Positions 1-7,233 of a DNA stretch of 64,000 bases are shown in pieces. The number at the start of each line of letters is the position of its first letter. Position 1 is the stretch's first letter. The notes beneath the pieces are model-generated. The model searched no databases and was not told the DNA's origin. It worked only from the letters and a program-made list of their open reading frames with translations. The translations under genes and the position numbers were made by a program. Origin of the DNA: Pseudomonadota bacterium (GTDB lineage Bacteria > Pseudomonadota > Alphaproteobacteria > Rhizobiales > Xanthobacteraceae); contig JAEWHP010000035.1 in assembly GCA_023387735.1 (NCBI GenBank), positions 396,081 to 460,080 on the forward strand. The letters run 5' to 3'.

Positions 1-137
1 ATCGCCACCTTGTGGCCGGCCGGGATCCGCTCGACCGTGGTGACGCCATCGGCGACCACCATGCCGGGCGGCAGGCTCGAGCGTGCGATCAGCACGCCGT
101 CGTCAGGATGCAGGCGGATGACGGGTGCCGGGGCCAT
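1..137 (-). CDS. UxaA-family protein with SAF domain, N-terminal part (cut by window edge)
   Basis: Only the first 45 codons are in the window. The reading frame opens MAPAPVIRLHPDDGVLIARS and reaches ERIPAGHKVA at the edge. This is the start of the SAF domain found in altronate/galactarate dehydratases (UxaA family), where it occurs as a small N-terminal domain or a separate small subunit. The ATG (137-135) is preceded on the minus strand by a strong GAGGAGGT five bases upstream, so the start is well supported. It follows the aldolase and the Ldh-family dehydrogenase on the same strand, which suggests one sugar-acid operon running off the left edge: dehydration of an aldonate or aldarate, then aldol cleavage. 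Substrate and full length cannot be seen. Confidence 0.7.
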   Translation of the reverse strand, partial: MAPAPVIRLHPDDGVLIARSSLPPGMVVADGVTTVERIPAGHKVA

Positions 138-216
138 TGGGTACCTCCTCAGGGTTGGCGAGCAGCGAGTAGTGGATTGATCCGCTACTCGCCACTCCCT
201 ATCGCGTCTTCGTTTC

Positions 217-996
217 CTAAGCCTTGCCGCCGGAGTCCTTGCGGGTCTGGTTCACCTGCATTCTGGCGTAGGTCGACATCAGTCCGACTTCGTTCGACAG
301 CGTAACCAGCTTGAAGCCCATATTGATGGCGCGCGAAGCACCTTCCGCGCCCGAGCAGTGGATGCCCGGATGGAGACCGCGCTTGCCGCATTCCTTGATG
401 ATCTTCTCGTAGATCTTGAGGATTTCCGGCTCATCGCCGTCGAGCTTCGGCGTCATACCGTACGAGAAGCGAAGATCGGACGGGCCGATATAGACGCCGT
501 CGATGCCCTCGACATCCAGGATGGCTTCCATGTTCTCCACCGCCGTTTTGGTCTCCATCATCGGCAGCAGCACGATCTCGTCATTGGCGGTCTGCTGGTA
601 CGAACCCGCGCTGCCGTACATGCCGGCGCGGATCGGGCCGTTCGAGCGCGTACCCTTCGGCGGATATTTGGCGAACTGGACGAGGTCCTTGGCTTCTTTC
701 GGGGTGTTGATCATCGGGCAGATCACGCCATAGGCGCCGCCATCGAGCACCTTGCCGATGATGCCGGGCTCATTCCAGGGCACGCGGACCATCGGCGTCG
801 CCGGATGGCCGTTCATCCCCTGAAAGCACTGGACCATCGAAAGGTAGTCCTGAACGCCATGCTGCATGTCGACGGTCACGCTGTCGAAGCCGCATTGCGC
901 GATCACTTCGGCGGAGAAGCCCGACGGGATCGCGAGCCACGCATTCACGACGGCCTTGCCTGAAGCCCAGACTTTCTTGACGTTGTTGGTTGTCAC
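217..996 (-). CDS. HpcH/HpaI family class II aldolase
   Basis: The 259-residue product matches the HpcH/HpaI family, which cleaves 2-keto-3-deoxy or 4-hydroxy-2-oxo acids to pyruvate plus an aldehyde using a divalent metal. Visible active-site elements are Asp43 and His46 in VTVDMQHG, Arg71 in VRVPWNE, the metal-ligand Glu148 in MMETKTA and Asp174 in GPSDL. The start is GTG at 996, supported by AGGAGGAA seven bases upstream. Two roles fit. Next to the hpa cluster it could be HpaI (2,4-dihydroxyhept-2-ene-1,7-dioate aldolase). Its co-directional neighbours (Ldh-family dehydrogenase, UxaA-type protein) instead suggest a sugar-acid aldolase. The sequence differs noticeably from E. coli HpaI as I recall it (MQHG instead of GEHA), so I assign only the family. 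Confidence 0.85.
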   Translation of the reverse strand: MTTNNVKKVWASGKAVVNAWLAIPSGFSAEVIAQCGFDSVTVDMQHGVQDYLSMVQCFQGMNGHPATPMVRVPWNEPGIIGKVLDGGAYGVICPMINTPKEAKDLVQFAKYPPKGTRSNGPIRAGMYGSAGSYQQTANDEIVLLPMMETKTAVENMEAILDVEGIDGVYIGPSDLRFSYGMTPKLDGDEPEILKIYEKIIKECGKRGLHPGIHCSGAEGASRAINMGFKLVTLSNEVGLMSTYARMQVNQTRKDSGGKA

Positions 997-1069
997 TCTC
1001 TATTCCTCCTGTTGATCTAACTTTCCCGCCATGGCTAGGAGCGCGTGCTGCGCTCGCCATGACGGAGAA

Positions 1070-2155
1070 TCATGATGCAGCCCGCTGGATGCTGGCCTCG
1101 CTGACGCCGACCTCGCGGGCGGTGTTTACAATCGCCGCCCAGGTATCGTCCGGCAGCGGCACGCCGTTCCTGGTGCGCTCGGCGCGCGTCTTCCGTTCGG
1201 GATCGCCGGGCACCAGCACGCTCTCGATGCCGGCAATCGGTTTGGTCTGGCGGATGAAGTCGGTATAGCGCGAGATTTCCTCGTCGAAGTAACTGCTGGT
1301 GTCGATCACCTTGGGGTCGATGTAGAAGGCGAGCATGCCGTTGGCAAACTGCCGGCCGCCCGACGTCGCACCGGTACCGGTGAGCGCACCGCCGAGAAGT
1401 TCGCAGATGAACGCAAGCCCCGAGCCCTTGTGCTCACCGAACGCGCGGATCGCACCTGTTCCCTTGGTATGGTCGCGCGGCCCGTCCGGCGTGTAGGGGC
1501 CGTAGAGCACGGACGGCTCCTCGCTCAGCGTGCCGTCGGCATCAACCAGCGCGCCGGCCGGCAGCTTCTTGCCGCCGCGGCTTGCCACCAGCACCTTGCC
1601 TTCGGCAACGACCGAGGTAGCAAAATCCAGCACGATCGGATCCTGCCCCTTTCGCGGAATGCCGACGCAATAGGGCGCGGTCGACAGCCGCTTCTCAACG
1701 CCGCCATAGGGCGCCACCAGCAGCGAGCCCGCGGCATTGACGAAGTGAACCGACACCAGCCCTTCGGCCGCCGCCATCTCGGCCCAGTCGCCGACCCGGC
1801 CGATATGCCCGGCGTTACGCAGCGCGACGGCAGACAGCCCCGCCTTCCTGCACTTCTCGATGCCGGTCCGCACCGCGAACGGCGTCACCGTCTGGCCGTA
1901 GCCGAACTTGCCGTCGACCACGGCCAGCGACGGCGTGTCGACGACGATCTCCGGCGTCTGGTTGGGAATGACGTTGCCGGTCTTCTTCCAGCGGACGTAG
2001 ACCGGAACCCGGATCACGCCGTGGCTGTCATGACCGGTGAGATTGGCCGTGGTCAGATAAGTGGCGATGCGCCGGGCTTCTTCGGGCGAGGATTCCGAAT
2101 GGGAAAAAACCTCGGCAACGAAATCGATCAGGTTGTTGACCTGGATGGTGACCAT
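1070..2155 (-). CDS. Ldh family oxidoreductase (malate/L-lactate dehydrogenase type)
   Basis: A 361-residue NAD(P)-dependent 2-hydroxyacid dehydrogenase of the MDH2/YlbC-like fold, unrelated to classical Rossmann LDH. Family landmarks are GHDSHGVIRVP near the N-terminus, NAGHIGRVGDWAE in the middle, LDFATSVVAEGK, and FGEHKGSGLAFICELLGGAL. I start at the ATG at 2155 (MVTIQVNNL), where homology begins. An in-frame GTG at 2227 would add 24 residues of low-complexity leader. It is transcribed with the downstream aldolase (74 bp gap) and UxaA-type gene. The likely role is oxidation or reduction of a hydroxy/oxo acid in the same sugar-acid route. A second member of this family lies at 60661-61737. 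Confidence 0.85.
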   Translation of the reverse strand: MVTIQVNNLIDFVAEVFSHSESSPEEARRIATYLTTANLTGHDSHGVIRVPVYVRWKKTGNVIPNQTPEIVVDTPSLAVVDGKFGYGQTVTPFAVRTGIEKCRKAGLSAVALRNAGHIGRVGDWAEMAAAEGLVSVHFVNAAGSLLVAPYGGVEKRLSTAPYCVGIPRKGQDPIVLDFATSVVAEGKVLVASRGGKKLPAGALVDADGTLSEEPSVLYGPYTPDGPRDHTKGTGAIRAFGEHKGSGLAFICELLGGALTGTGATSGGRQFANGMLAFYIDPKVIDTSSYFDEEISRYTDFIRQTKPIAGIESVLVPGDPERKTRAERTRNGVPLPDDTWAAIVNTAREVGVSEASIQRAAS

Positions 2156-2366
2156 ATCCGGATTGCCGCCCTGTCCTTGCGTCGGGAAGCCGGCGCTGTC
2201 GGCGGCGAACCCTTCGAACTCCCGCACCGGTTTTCACGACCGGCTTGGCCGGCACTTGAGCGAAAAATTCCGCGCATGTCTACCGCCACAGTCGCATTTG
2301 ACAAATGATCGCAATCATTTGCCCGCCCGCTATGCATGGGGCCGGTAGCATCATGCAGATTTGTGA

Positions 2367-2903
2367 TTACTCCTCGGCCTCGGCGTCGGCCTCGTCAGTC
2401 ACGCCCATCTCCGCAAGGCTGCGTTCCAGTTCGCCAAGCATGTCCTGCAGTTCGGCGAGCTTGCGGGCGCCAAAACGGCCGGTGATCTCGGCGTAGATCG
2501 CCTCCGACGTGGGCGCGACGGCCTCGATCAGCTTCAGGCCATTCGGCGAGATCGACACCACGCCGCGCCGCAGATCGGCCTCCGCAGCGCGGCGTTCGAT
2601 CAGTTCGCGCGCTTCGAGATCGCGCAGGATCCGCGACAGGCTCGGCCCAAGCAGGAACGCGACACGCGCCAATTCCGTGACTTCGATGCTGTCCACGGCC
2701 GTCAGCGCGCGCAGAATCCGCCATTGCTGTTCGGTCAGCCCGTGATTGCGCAGCGACGGCCGGAATTGCCGCATCACCGCTTCGCGCGCGCGCAGAAGTG
2801 CCATCGGCAGCGAGCGGGAGAATTCACGCATCGGCACGCCGCGGCCCTCGCCTGCCCTGCCATCGTTCGCACGCGATGTGCCCGGCGATCTCTTGCCTGT
2901 CAT
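2367..2903 (-). CDS. hpaR: MarR family regulator of the homoprotocatechuate operon, HpaR
   Basis: A 178-residue winged-helix MarR protein. The segment SRSLPMALLRAREAVMRQFR followed by HGLTEQQWRILRAL is characteristic of HpaR/HpcR repressors of 4-hydroxyphenylacetate/homoprotocatechuate catabolism. The recognition-helix region is VTELARVAFLLGPSLSRILR, and the tail is acidic (DEADAEAEE). It is divergent from hpaF-hpaE-hpaD, as expected of a local repressor that releases DNA on binding a pathway intermediate. An alternative start is the internal Met25 (MREFSRS), which is where homology begins; the ATG at 2903 adds a 24-residue basic leader. Two perfect 12-bp palindromes in the divergent promoter (2972-2983 and 2995-3006) are its likely operators. 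Confidence 0.88.
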   Translation of the reverse strand: MTGKRSPGTSRANDGRAGEGRGVPMREFSRSLPMALLRAREAVMRQFRPSLRNHGLTEQQWRILRALTAVDSIEVTELARVAFLLGPSLSRILRDLEARELIERRAAEADLRRGVVSISPNGLKLIEAVAPTSEAIYAEITGRFGARKLAELQDMLGELERSLAEMGVTDEADAEAEE

Positions 2904-2971
2904 CTTCCGTCGTCCGCCATTCGAAATGATTGATGAGAGAAAGGGATAAAGTTTTGCGCTGCAGCAAGCGT

Positions 2972-2983
2972 CAAACCGGTTTG
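2972..2983. promoter_or_regulatory. Perfect 12-bp palindrome, candidate HpaR operator 1
   Basis: CAAACCGGTTTG is its own reverse complement. It lies 69 bp upstream of the hpaR start and 114 bp upstream of hpaF. It is 11 bp away from a second, AT-rich palindrome. Its position in the divergent promoter makes it an operator candidate, though binding by HpaR is only inferred. Confidence 0.45.
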
Positions 2984-2994
2984 CCTGATATAAC

Positions 2995-3006
2995 TTAACA
3001 TGTTAA
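2995..3006. promoter_or_regulatory. Perfect 12-bp palindrome, candidate HpaR operator 2
   Basis: TTAACATGTTAA is a perfect palindrome inside the AT-rich stretch TATAACTTAACATGTTAAAC of the hpaR/hpaF divergent region. MarR-family dimers typically bind AT-rich palindromes of this size overlapping a promoter. This is the best operator candidate in the window. Confidence 0.6.
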
Positions 3007-3096
3007 ACAAATTTCGGCACCCGCTATTTTTTGATGGCCCGGCTGCTTGAGCTGTTACTTCGCCCTATGCCCAAACGATCGTCGGAGCCATAGCCC

Positions 3097-3495
3097 ATGC
3101 CGCATTTCACGCTTGAATACTCTGCCAATCTCGACGGCCGCGTCGACATGGGCCTCGTCGTGGAGGTGGTCCGAAAGGCCGCGGTCGAGACCGGCATCTT
3201 CCCGCTCGGGGGCATCCGCGTCCGCGCCGTCAGGTGCGATCATTATGCGATCGCCGACGGCAGCAAAAATTTTGGCTTCCTCGACATGGTGCTGCGGCTT
3301 GGCGAGGGGCGCGACCTCGCGACCCGGAAGAAAGCCGGCGAACATATTTTCAAGGTCCTGTCGGCCTATCTCGATCCGGTGTTCGCGGACAGCAAGTTCG
3401 CGCTGTCGTTCGACATGCAGATCAACGACAAGGAGACCAGCTGGAAACGCAACAACATCCACGAAGCCTTGAAGGTGGAGACGGCCCATGGATAA
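3097..3495 (+). CDS. hpaF: 5-carboxymethyl-2-hydroxymuconate delta-isomerase
   Basis: The 132-residue product matches CHMI, a small tautomerase-fold isomerase of the homoprotocatechuate meta pathway that acts after CHMS dehydrogenase. It opens MPHFTLEYSANL: Pro2 becomes the N-terminal catalytic proline after Met removal, as in the 4-oxalocrotonate tautomerase superfamily. FSFDMQIND-like text near the C-terminus (ALSFDMQIND) is also typical. It is the first gene of the + strand operon, and its last 8 bp overlap hpaE, which indicates translational coupling. Expression is probably controlled by divergent HpaR through the palindromes about 90-125 bp upstream. Confidence 0.88.
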   Translation: MPHFTLEYSANLDGRVDMGLVVEVVRKAAVETGIFPLGGIRVRAVRCDHYAIADGSKNFGFLDMVLRLGEGRDLATRKKAGEHIFKVLSAYLDPVFADSKFALSFDMQINDKETSWKRNNIHEALKVETAHG

Positions 3496-5023
3496 AGCGA
3501 CGCCCAAGGACGTGTTTCAGGCCAACCGCGACCGCGCAGCTCCCCTGCTCGCAAAGCTCAAGTCCGAGGGCATCGGGCACATGATCGACGGCAAGACCGT
3601 GCCGTCGATATCGGGCCAGACATTCGAGACCAGGTCGCCGGTCGATGGCGCGGTGCTGGCATCGGTCGCGCGTGGCAATGCCGAAGACATCGATCGTGCG
3701 GCAACCGCAGCTAACCTCGCATTCAAATCCTGGCGCGACATGCCGGCCACGATGCGCAAGAAGCTGCTGCATCGCGTGGCCGACGCGATCGAGGACAACG
3801 CCGACGATATCGCGGTGCTCGAATGCATCGACACCGGCCAGGCGCACCGCTTCATGGCCAAGGCAGCGATCCGCGCCGCCGAAAACTTCCGCTTCTTTGC
3901 CGACAAATGCGCCGAGGCGCGCGACGGCCTCAGTACCCCCAGCGAAGAGCACTGGAACATCTCGACCCGGGTGCCGATCGGCCCGGTCGGCGTGATCACG
4001 CCATGGAATACGCCGTTCATGCTGTCGACCTGGAAGATTGCCCCGGCGCTGGCGGCCGGCTGCACCGTCGTGCACAAGCCCGCGGAATGGTCGCCGGTGA
4101 CGGCCGACCTGCTGGCGAAACTGGCAAAGCAGGCGGGCCTGCCCGACGGCGTGCTCAACACCGTCCACGGCATGGGCGAGGAAGCCGGCAAGGCGCTGAC
4201 CGAACATCCCGCCATCAAGGCGATCGGCTTCGTCGGCGAAAGCGCCACCGGCTCGGCGATCATGGCGCAGGGCGCGCCGACCCTGAAGCGCGTGCACTTC
4301 GAACTCGGCGGCAAGAACCCGGTGATCGTGTTCGACGACGCCGATCTCGACCGCGCGCTCGATGCGGTGGTGTTCATGATCTACTCGCTCAACGGCGAGC
4401 GCTGCACTTCGTCGAGCCGGCTGCTGGTGCAGGAAGGCATCGCCGGGAAATTCATCGAGAAGCTCACCGCACGGGTGAAGGCCCTGAAGGTCGGGCATCC
4501 CCTCGATCCCGTCACCGAGATCGGACCGCTGATCCACGAGCGGCATCTCGCCAAGGTCTGCAGCTATTTCGACGTGGTCCGCAAGGACGGCGCCACGATC
4601 ACGGTCGGCGGCAAGCCGCATGACGGGCCCGGCGGCGGGCATTATGTGCAGCCGACGCTGGTCACGTCAGCGCATTCGAAAATGCGCGTGGCGCAGGAGG
4701 AAGTGTTTGGGCCCTTCCTCACCGTGCTCACCTTCAAGGACGAGAAGGACGCCGTCGAGATCGCCAACGGCGTCCAATATGGCCTCGCCGGCTATGTCTG
4801 GACCGGCGACATGGGCCGCGCGCTGCGGGTCGCCGATGCGCTGGAGGCCGGCATGATCTGGCTCAACTCCGAAAACGTCCGCCACCTTCCGACGCCGTTC
4901 GGCGGCATGAAATCGTCAGGCATCGGCCGCGACGGCGGCGACTATTCGTTCGACTTCTACATGGAAACCAAACACGTCTCGCTCGCGCGCGGGACGCACA
5001 AGATTCAGAAATTGGGAGTGTAA
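3488..5023 (+). CDS. hpaE: 5-carboxymethyl-2-hydroxymuconate semialdehyde dehydrogenase
   Basis: A 511-residue aldehyde dehydrogenase that oxidises the ring-cleavage product CHMS to the dicarboxylic acid with NAD. ALDH landmarks are PWN (Asn174), HKPAE (Lys197, cofactor), FELGGKNP (general base Glu272) and NGERCTSSSR (nucleophile Cys306), ending with PFGGMKSSGIGRDGG. The length is normal for the family. It overlaps hpaF by 8 bp and is followed by a palindromic repeat (5031-5113) before hpaD. The specific assignment as HpaE rests on context between hpaF and hpaD and on the NGERCTSSSR motif. Confidence 0.88.
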   Translation: MDKATPKDVFQANRDRAAPLLAKLKSEGIGHMIDGKTVPSISGQTFETRSPVDGAVLASVARGNAEDIDRAATAANLAFKSWRDMPATMRKKLLHRVADAIEDNADDIAVLECIDTGQAHRFMAKAAIRAAENFRFFADKCAEARDGLSTPSEEHWNISTRVPIGPVGVITPWNTPFMLSTWKIAPALAAGCTVVHKPAEWSPVTADLLAKLAKQAGLPDGVLNTVHGMGEEAGKALTEHPAIKAIGFVGESATGSAIMAQGAPTLKRVHFELGGKNPVIVFDDADLDRALDAVVFMIYSLNGERCTSSSRLLVQEGIAGKFIEKLTARVKALKVGHPLDPVTEIGPLIHERHLAKVCSYFDVVRKDGATITVGGKPHDGPGGGHYVQPTLVTSAHSKMRVAQEEVFGPFLTVLTFKDEKDAVEIANGVQYGLAGYVWTGDMGRALRVADALEAGMIWLNSENVRHLPTPFGGMKSSGIGRDGGDYSFDFYMETKHVSLARGTHKIQKLGV

Positions 5024-5030
5024 CAGCCAC

Positions 5031-5113
5031 CGTCATTCCGGGGCGATGCGTCAGCATCGAACCCGGAATCTCGAGATTCCGGGTCTGGTCCTTCGGACCA
5101 TCCCGGAATGACG
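5031..5113. repeat. Intergenic inverted repeat, family A (CGTCATTCCGGGG type)
   Basis: An imperfect palindrome with outer arms CGTCATTCCGGG and CCCGGAATGACG. The interior holds smaller self-complementary units: GAATCTCGAGATTC and GGTCCTTCGGACC. It sits between hpaE and hpaD and could form a long hairpin in the operon transcript. Confidence 0.8.
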
Positions 5114-5132
5114 CCTCAAGCAGGGAAACCAC

Positions 5133-6116
5133 ATGCCCGTTCCGACGCACATCTTCGATCCCCCCTTCAACATCATCCGCTGCAGCCACGCGGTGCTCGA
5201 TGTCACCGATCTCGACAAGAGCCGCGCGTTCTACGAGACCACCGTCGGCCTGCATGTCGAGGACGCCGACGACAAGGCCGTTTACCTGCGCGGCTCCGAG
5301 GAGCACCAGCATCACTCGCTGGTGCTGCGGAAAGCCGCTGTGGCCGCCTGCAGCCGCCTCGGCTTCAAGGTCGGCAATGATGGCGATCTCGACAAGGCGG
5401 CGAGCTTCTTTTCCGAGAACGGCATCACCTATGCGTTCGCCGACCAGCCGTTCCAGGGCCGCACGCTGCAATTCACCGATCCCGCCGGCTTCCAGCTCGA
5501 ACTCTATGCGACGATGGACAAGCGCCCGCATCTCTTGCGGCGCTACGATCTCTACAAGGGTTGCCATCCGCAGCGGCTCGATCATTTCAACGTCTTCGCG
5601 CCGGAAGTGCAGAACACCGTCGACTTCTACGCCCGGCTCGGCTTCCGCCTGACCGAATATGGCGAGGAAGACGGCCCGAACGGGCGGATCGCCGCGGCCT
5701 GGATGCACCGCAAGGGCGATGTCCATGACTTCGCCATTACCAACGGCCGCGGCCCTCGCCTGCATCACTTCGCCTATTGGGTGCCGACGGCGATGAACGT
5801 GCTCCATCTCTGTGACGTAATGGCCTCCAGCGGCTACCTGAAGAACATCGAGCGCGGCCCCGGACGCCACGGCATTTCGAACGCATTCTTTCTTTACGTC
5901 AGGGATCCCGACGGCCACCGCCTCGAGCTCTACACCAGCGACTATTTCACCGGCGATCACGACCACGAACCACTGCGCTGGTCGCTGAAGGACCCGCGCC
6001 GGCAAACGCTGTGGGGCGCACCTGCGCCACGCTCCTGGTTCGAGGAGGGCACGCCCTTCGCGGGCCAAGCGGTGCGCGACCCGGCCTTCGTCGCCGATGT
6101 CACGATTGCGGACTGA
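5133..6116 (+). CDS. hpaD: Homoprotocatechuate (3,4-dihydroxyphenylacetate) 2,3-dioxygenase, extradiol type
   Basis: A 327-residue vicinal-oxygen-chelate protein with two VOC modules (about 14-125 and 145-270). The second carries the 2-His-1-Glu metal site: His151 in RLDHFNVF, His212 in RLHHFAYW and Glu265 in HRLELYTSDY. His198 in DVHDFAI matches the acid catalyst of the Brevibacterium enzyme by spacing. It performs meta cleavage of homoprotocatechuate to CHMS, the substrate of the HpaE just upstream. The ATG at 5133 follows CAGGGAAACC. The extradiol VOC class and the neighbours make the substrate assignment strong, although metal preference (Fe or Mn) cannot be read from sequence. Confidence 0.9.
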   Translation: MPVPTHIFDPPFNIIRCSHAVLDVTDLDKSRAFYETTVGLHVEDADDKAVYLRGSEEHQHHSLVLRKAAVAACSRLGFKVGNDGDLDKAASFFSENGITYAFADQPFQGRTLQFTDPAGFQLELYATMDKRPHLLRRYDLYKGCHPQRLDHFNVFAPEVQNTVDFYARLGFRLTEYGEEDGPNGRIAAAWMHRKGDVHDFAITNGRGPRLHHFAYWVPTAMNVLHLCDVMASSGYLKNIERGPGRHGISNAFFLYVRDPDGHRLELYTSDYFTGDHDHEPLRWSLKDPRRQTLWGAPAPRSWFEEGTPFAGQAVRDPAFVADVTIAD

Positions 6117-6152
6117 GATGAGCCACAACAACACTTGCCGCGACTTCGGCTT

Positions 6153-6262
6153 TACCTCTCCCATAGGGAGAGGTCGGATCGCCCTTGCGATCCGGGTGAG
6201 GGGTTGCGGACCAACGATAGACCGTCCCCCCTCACCCCAACCCTCTCCCCATGGGAGAGGGA
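6153..6262. repeat. Intergenic inverted repeat, family F (ACCTCTCCC...GGGAGAGG)
   Basis: Two nested hairpins (CCTCTCCCATAGGGAGAGG and CCTCTCCCCATGGGAGAGG) flank a GTGAGGGG/CCCCTCAC pair. It lies between hpaD and the FAH-family gene. Open frames running through it are repeat-derived and not genes. Confidence 0.75.
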
Positions 6263-6323
6263 GCGCACCGTCGTTGCCGAGATATATCGGCCAAGACTTC
6301 AAACCCTTTGGATCACGGTTCTA

Positions 6324-7193
6324 ATGGCCTCTCCCCGCCTCGCCACCTTCACCGTCAACGGCGCGCAGAGATACGGCGCCGTGACCGATGCCGGCATCGT
6401 CGATCTCTCGGCGCGTTTCGGGAAGGATTATCCGACGCTGCGCGAGGCCATCGCCGCCGACGCCCTGATGAGGCTTGCGGAAGAAGGCGCGCGGCACCAG
6501 CCGGACCACGCGCTCGACGCGATCAACTGGCAGCCGCCGATCCCCGCGCCGGAAAAGATCATCTGCATCGGCGTCAATTATCCGGACCGCAACGCCGAGT
6601 ACAAGGACGGCCAGGATGCACCGAAATATCCGAGCATGTTCATGCGGACGCCGCGCTCGTTCGTCGGCCACAACGCGCCGCTGATCCGCCCGCGTGCTTC
6701 CACGCAGCTCGATTACGAAGGCGAACTGGTATTGGTCATCGGCAAGGCCGGCCGGCACATCAGGGAGGCCGATGCGCTGGATCACATCGCCGCCATCACG
6801 TTGTGCAACGAGGGCACCATCCGCGACTGGGTGCGGCACGCCAAGTTCAACGTGACGCAAGGCAAGAATTTCGATTCCACCGGCAGCCTCGGCCCGTGGC
6901 TGGTGCCGTACACCAATGAGAGCCAGATCGCCGACATCCGCCTGACCACGCGGGTCAATGGCGAGACGCGGCAGGACGACCGCACCGGGCGGTTGATCTT
7001 CGGCTTCCGCTACCTCATCAACTATCTCTCGACCTTCACCACGCTGGTAGCAGGCGACGTCATCGTGACGGGAACGCCGACCGGCGCCGGCGCGCGCTTC
7101 GATCCGCCGCGCTATCTCAAGCCCGGCGACGTCATCGAGGTGGAAGCCGACGGGGTCGGCGTGCTGAAGAACGGCGTGGCCGACGAAGCCTGA
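6324..7193 (+). CDS. Fumarylacetoacetate hydrolase family protein (HpaG-like candidate)
   Basis: A 289-residue FAH-fold enzyme. The core runs from EKIICIGVNYPDRNAEY to the end. Metal-ligand Glu132 and Glu134 lie in LDYEGELVLVI; the third ligand position, usually Asp in an NDVSARD motif, reads CNEGTIRD here (Glu163). GTPTGAG near the C-terminus is typical. I start at the ATG at 6324 (MASPRLATF); the upstream in-frame extension is translated repeat DNA. In the hpa operon this family supplies HpaG (OPET decarboxylase / HHDD isomerase), which is the likely job here. The same fold also serves as fumarylpyruvate or acylpyruvate hydrolase, so I leave the symbol blank. Confidence 0.75.
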   Translation: MASPRLATFTVNGAQRYGAVTDAGIVDLSARFGKDYPTLREAIAADALMRLAEEGARHQPDHALDAINWQPPIPAPEKIICIGVNYPDRNAEYKDGQDAPKYPSMFMRTPRSFVGHNAPLIRPRASTQLDYEGELVLVIGKAGRHIREADALDHIAAITLCNEGTIRDWVRHAKFNVTQGKNFDSTGSLGPWLVPYTNESQIADIRLTTRVNGETRQDDRTGRLIFGFRYLINYLSTFTTLVAGDVIVTGTPTGAGARFDPPRYLKPGDVIEVEADGVGVLKNGVADEA

Positions 7194-7233
7194 TCAATCC
7201 TGAAAAGCTAGTGACAAGCGAGTGGATAGTACA

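Noticed and set aside
3422..4642. 406-codon open frame antisense to hpaE
   Set aside because: hpaE has intact ALDH motifs in its own frame. The antisense product lacks recognisable domains and is of the biased type produced by high-GC third positions.
6135..6323. N-terminal extension of the FAH-family gene
   Set aside because: These codons translate a family F inverted repeat (LTPTLSPWERE-like text). The family similarity starts at the ATG at 6324.
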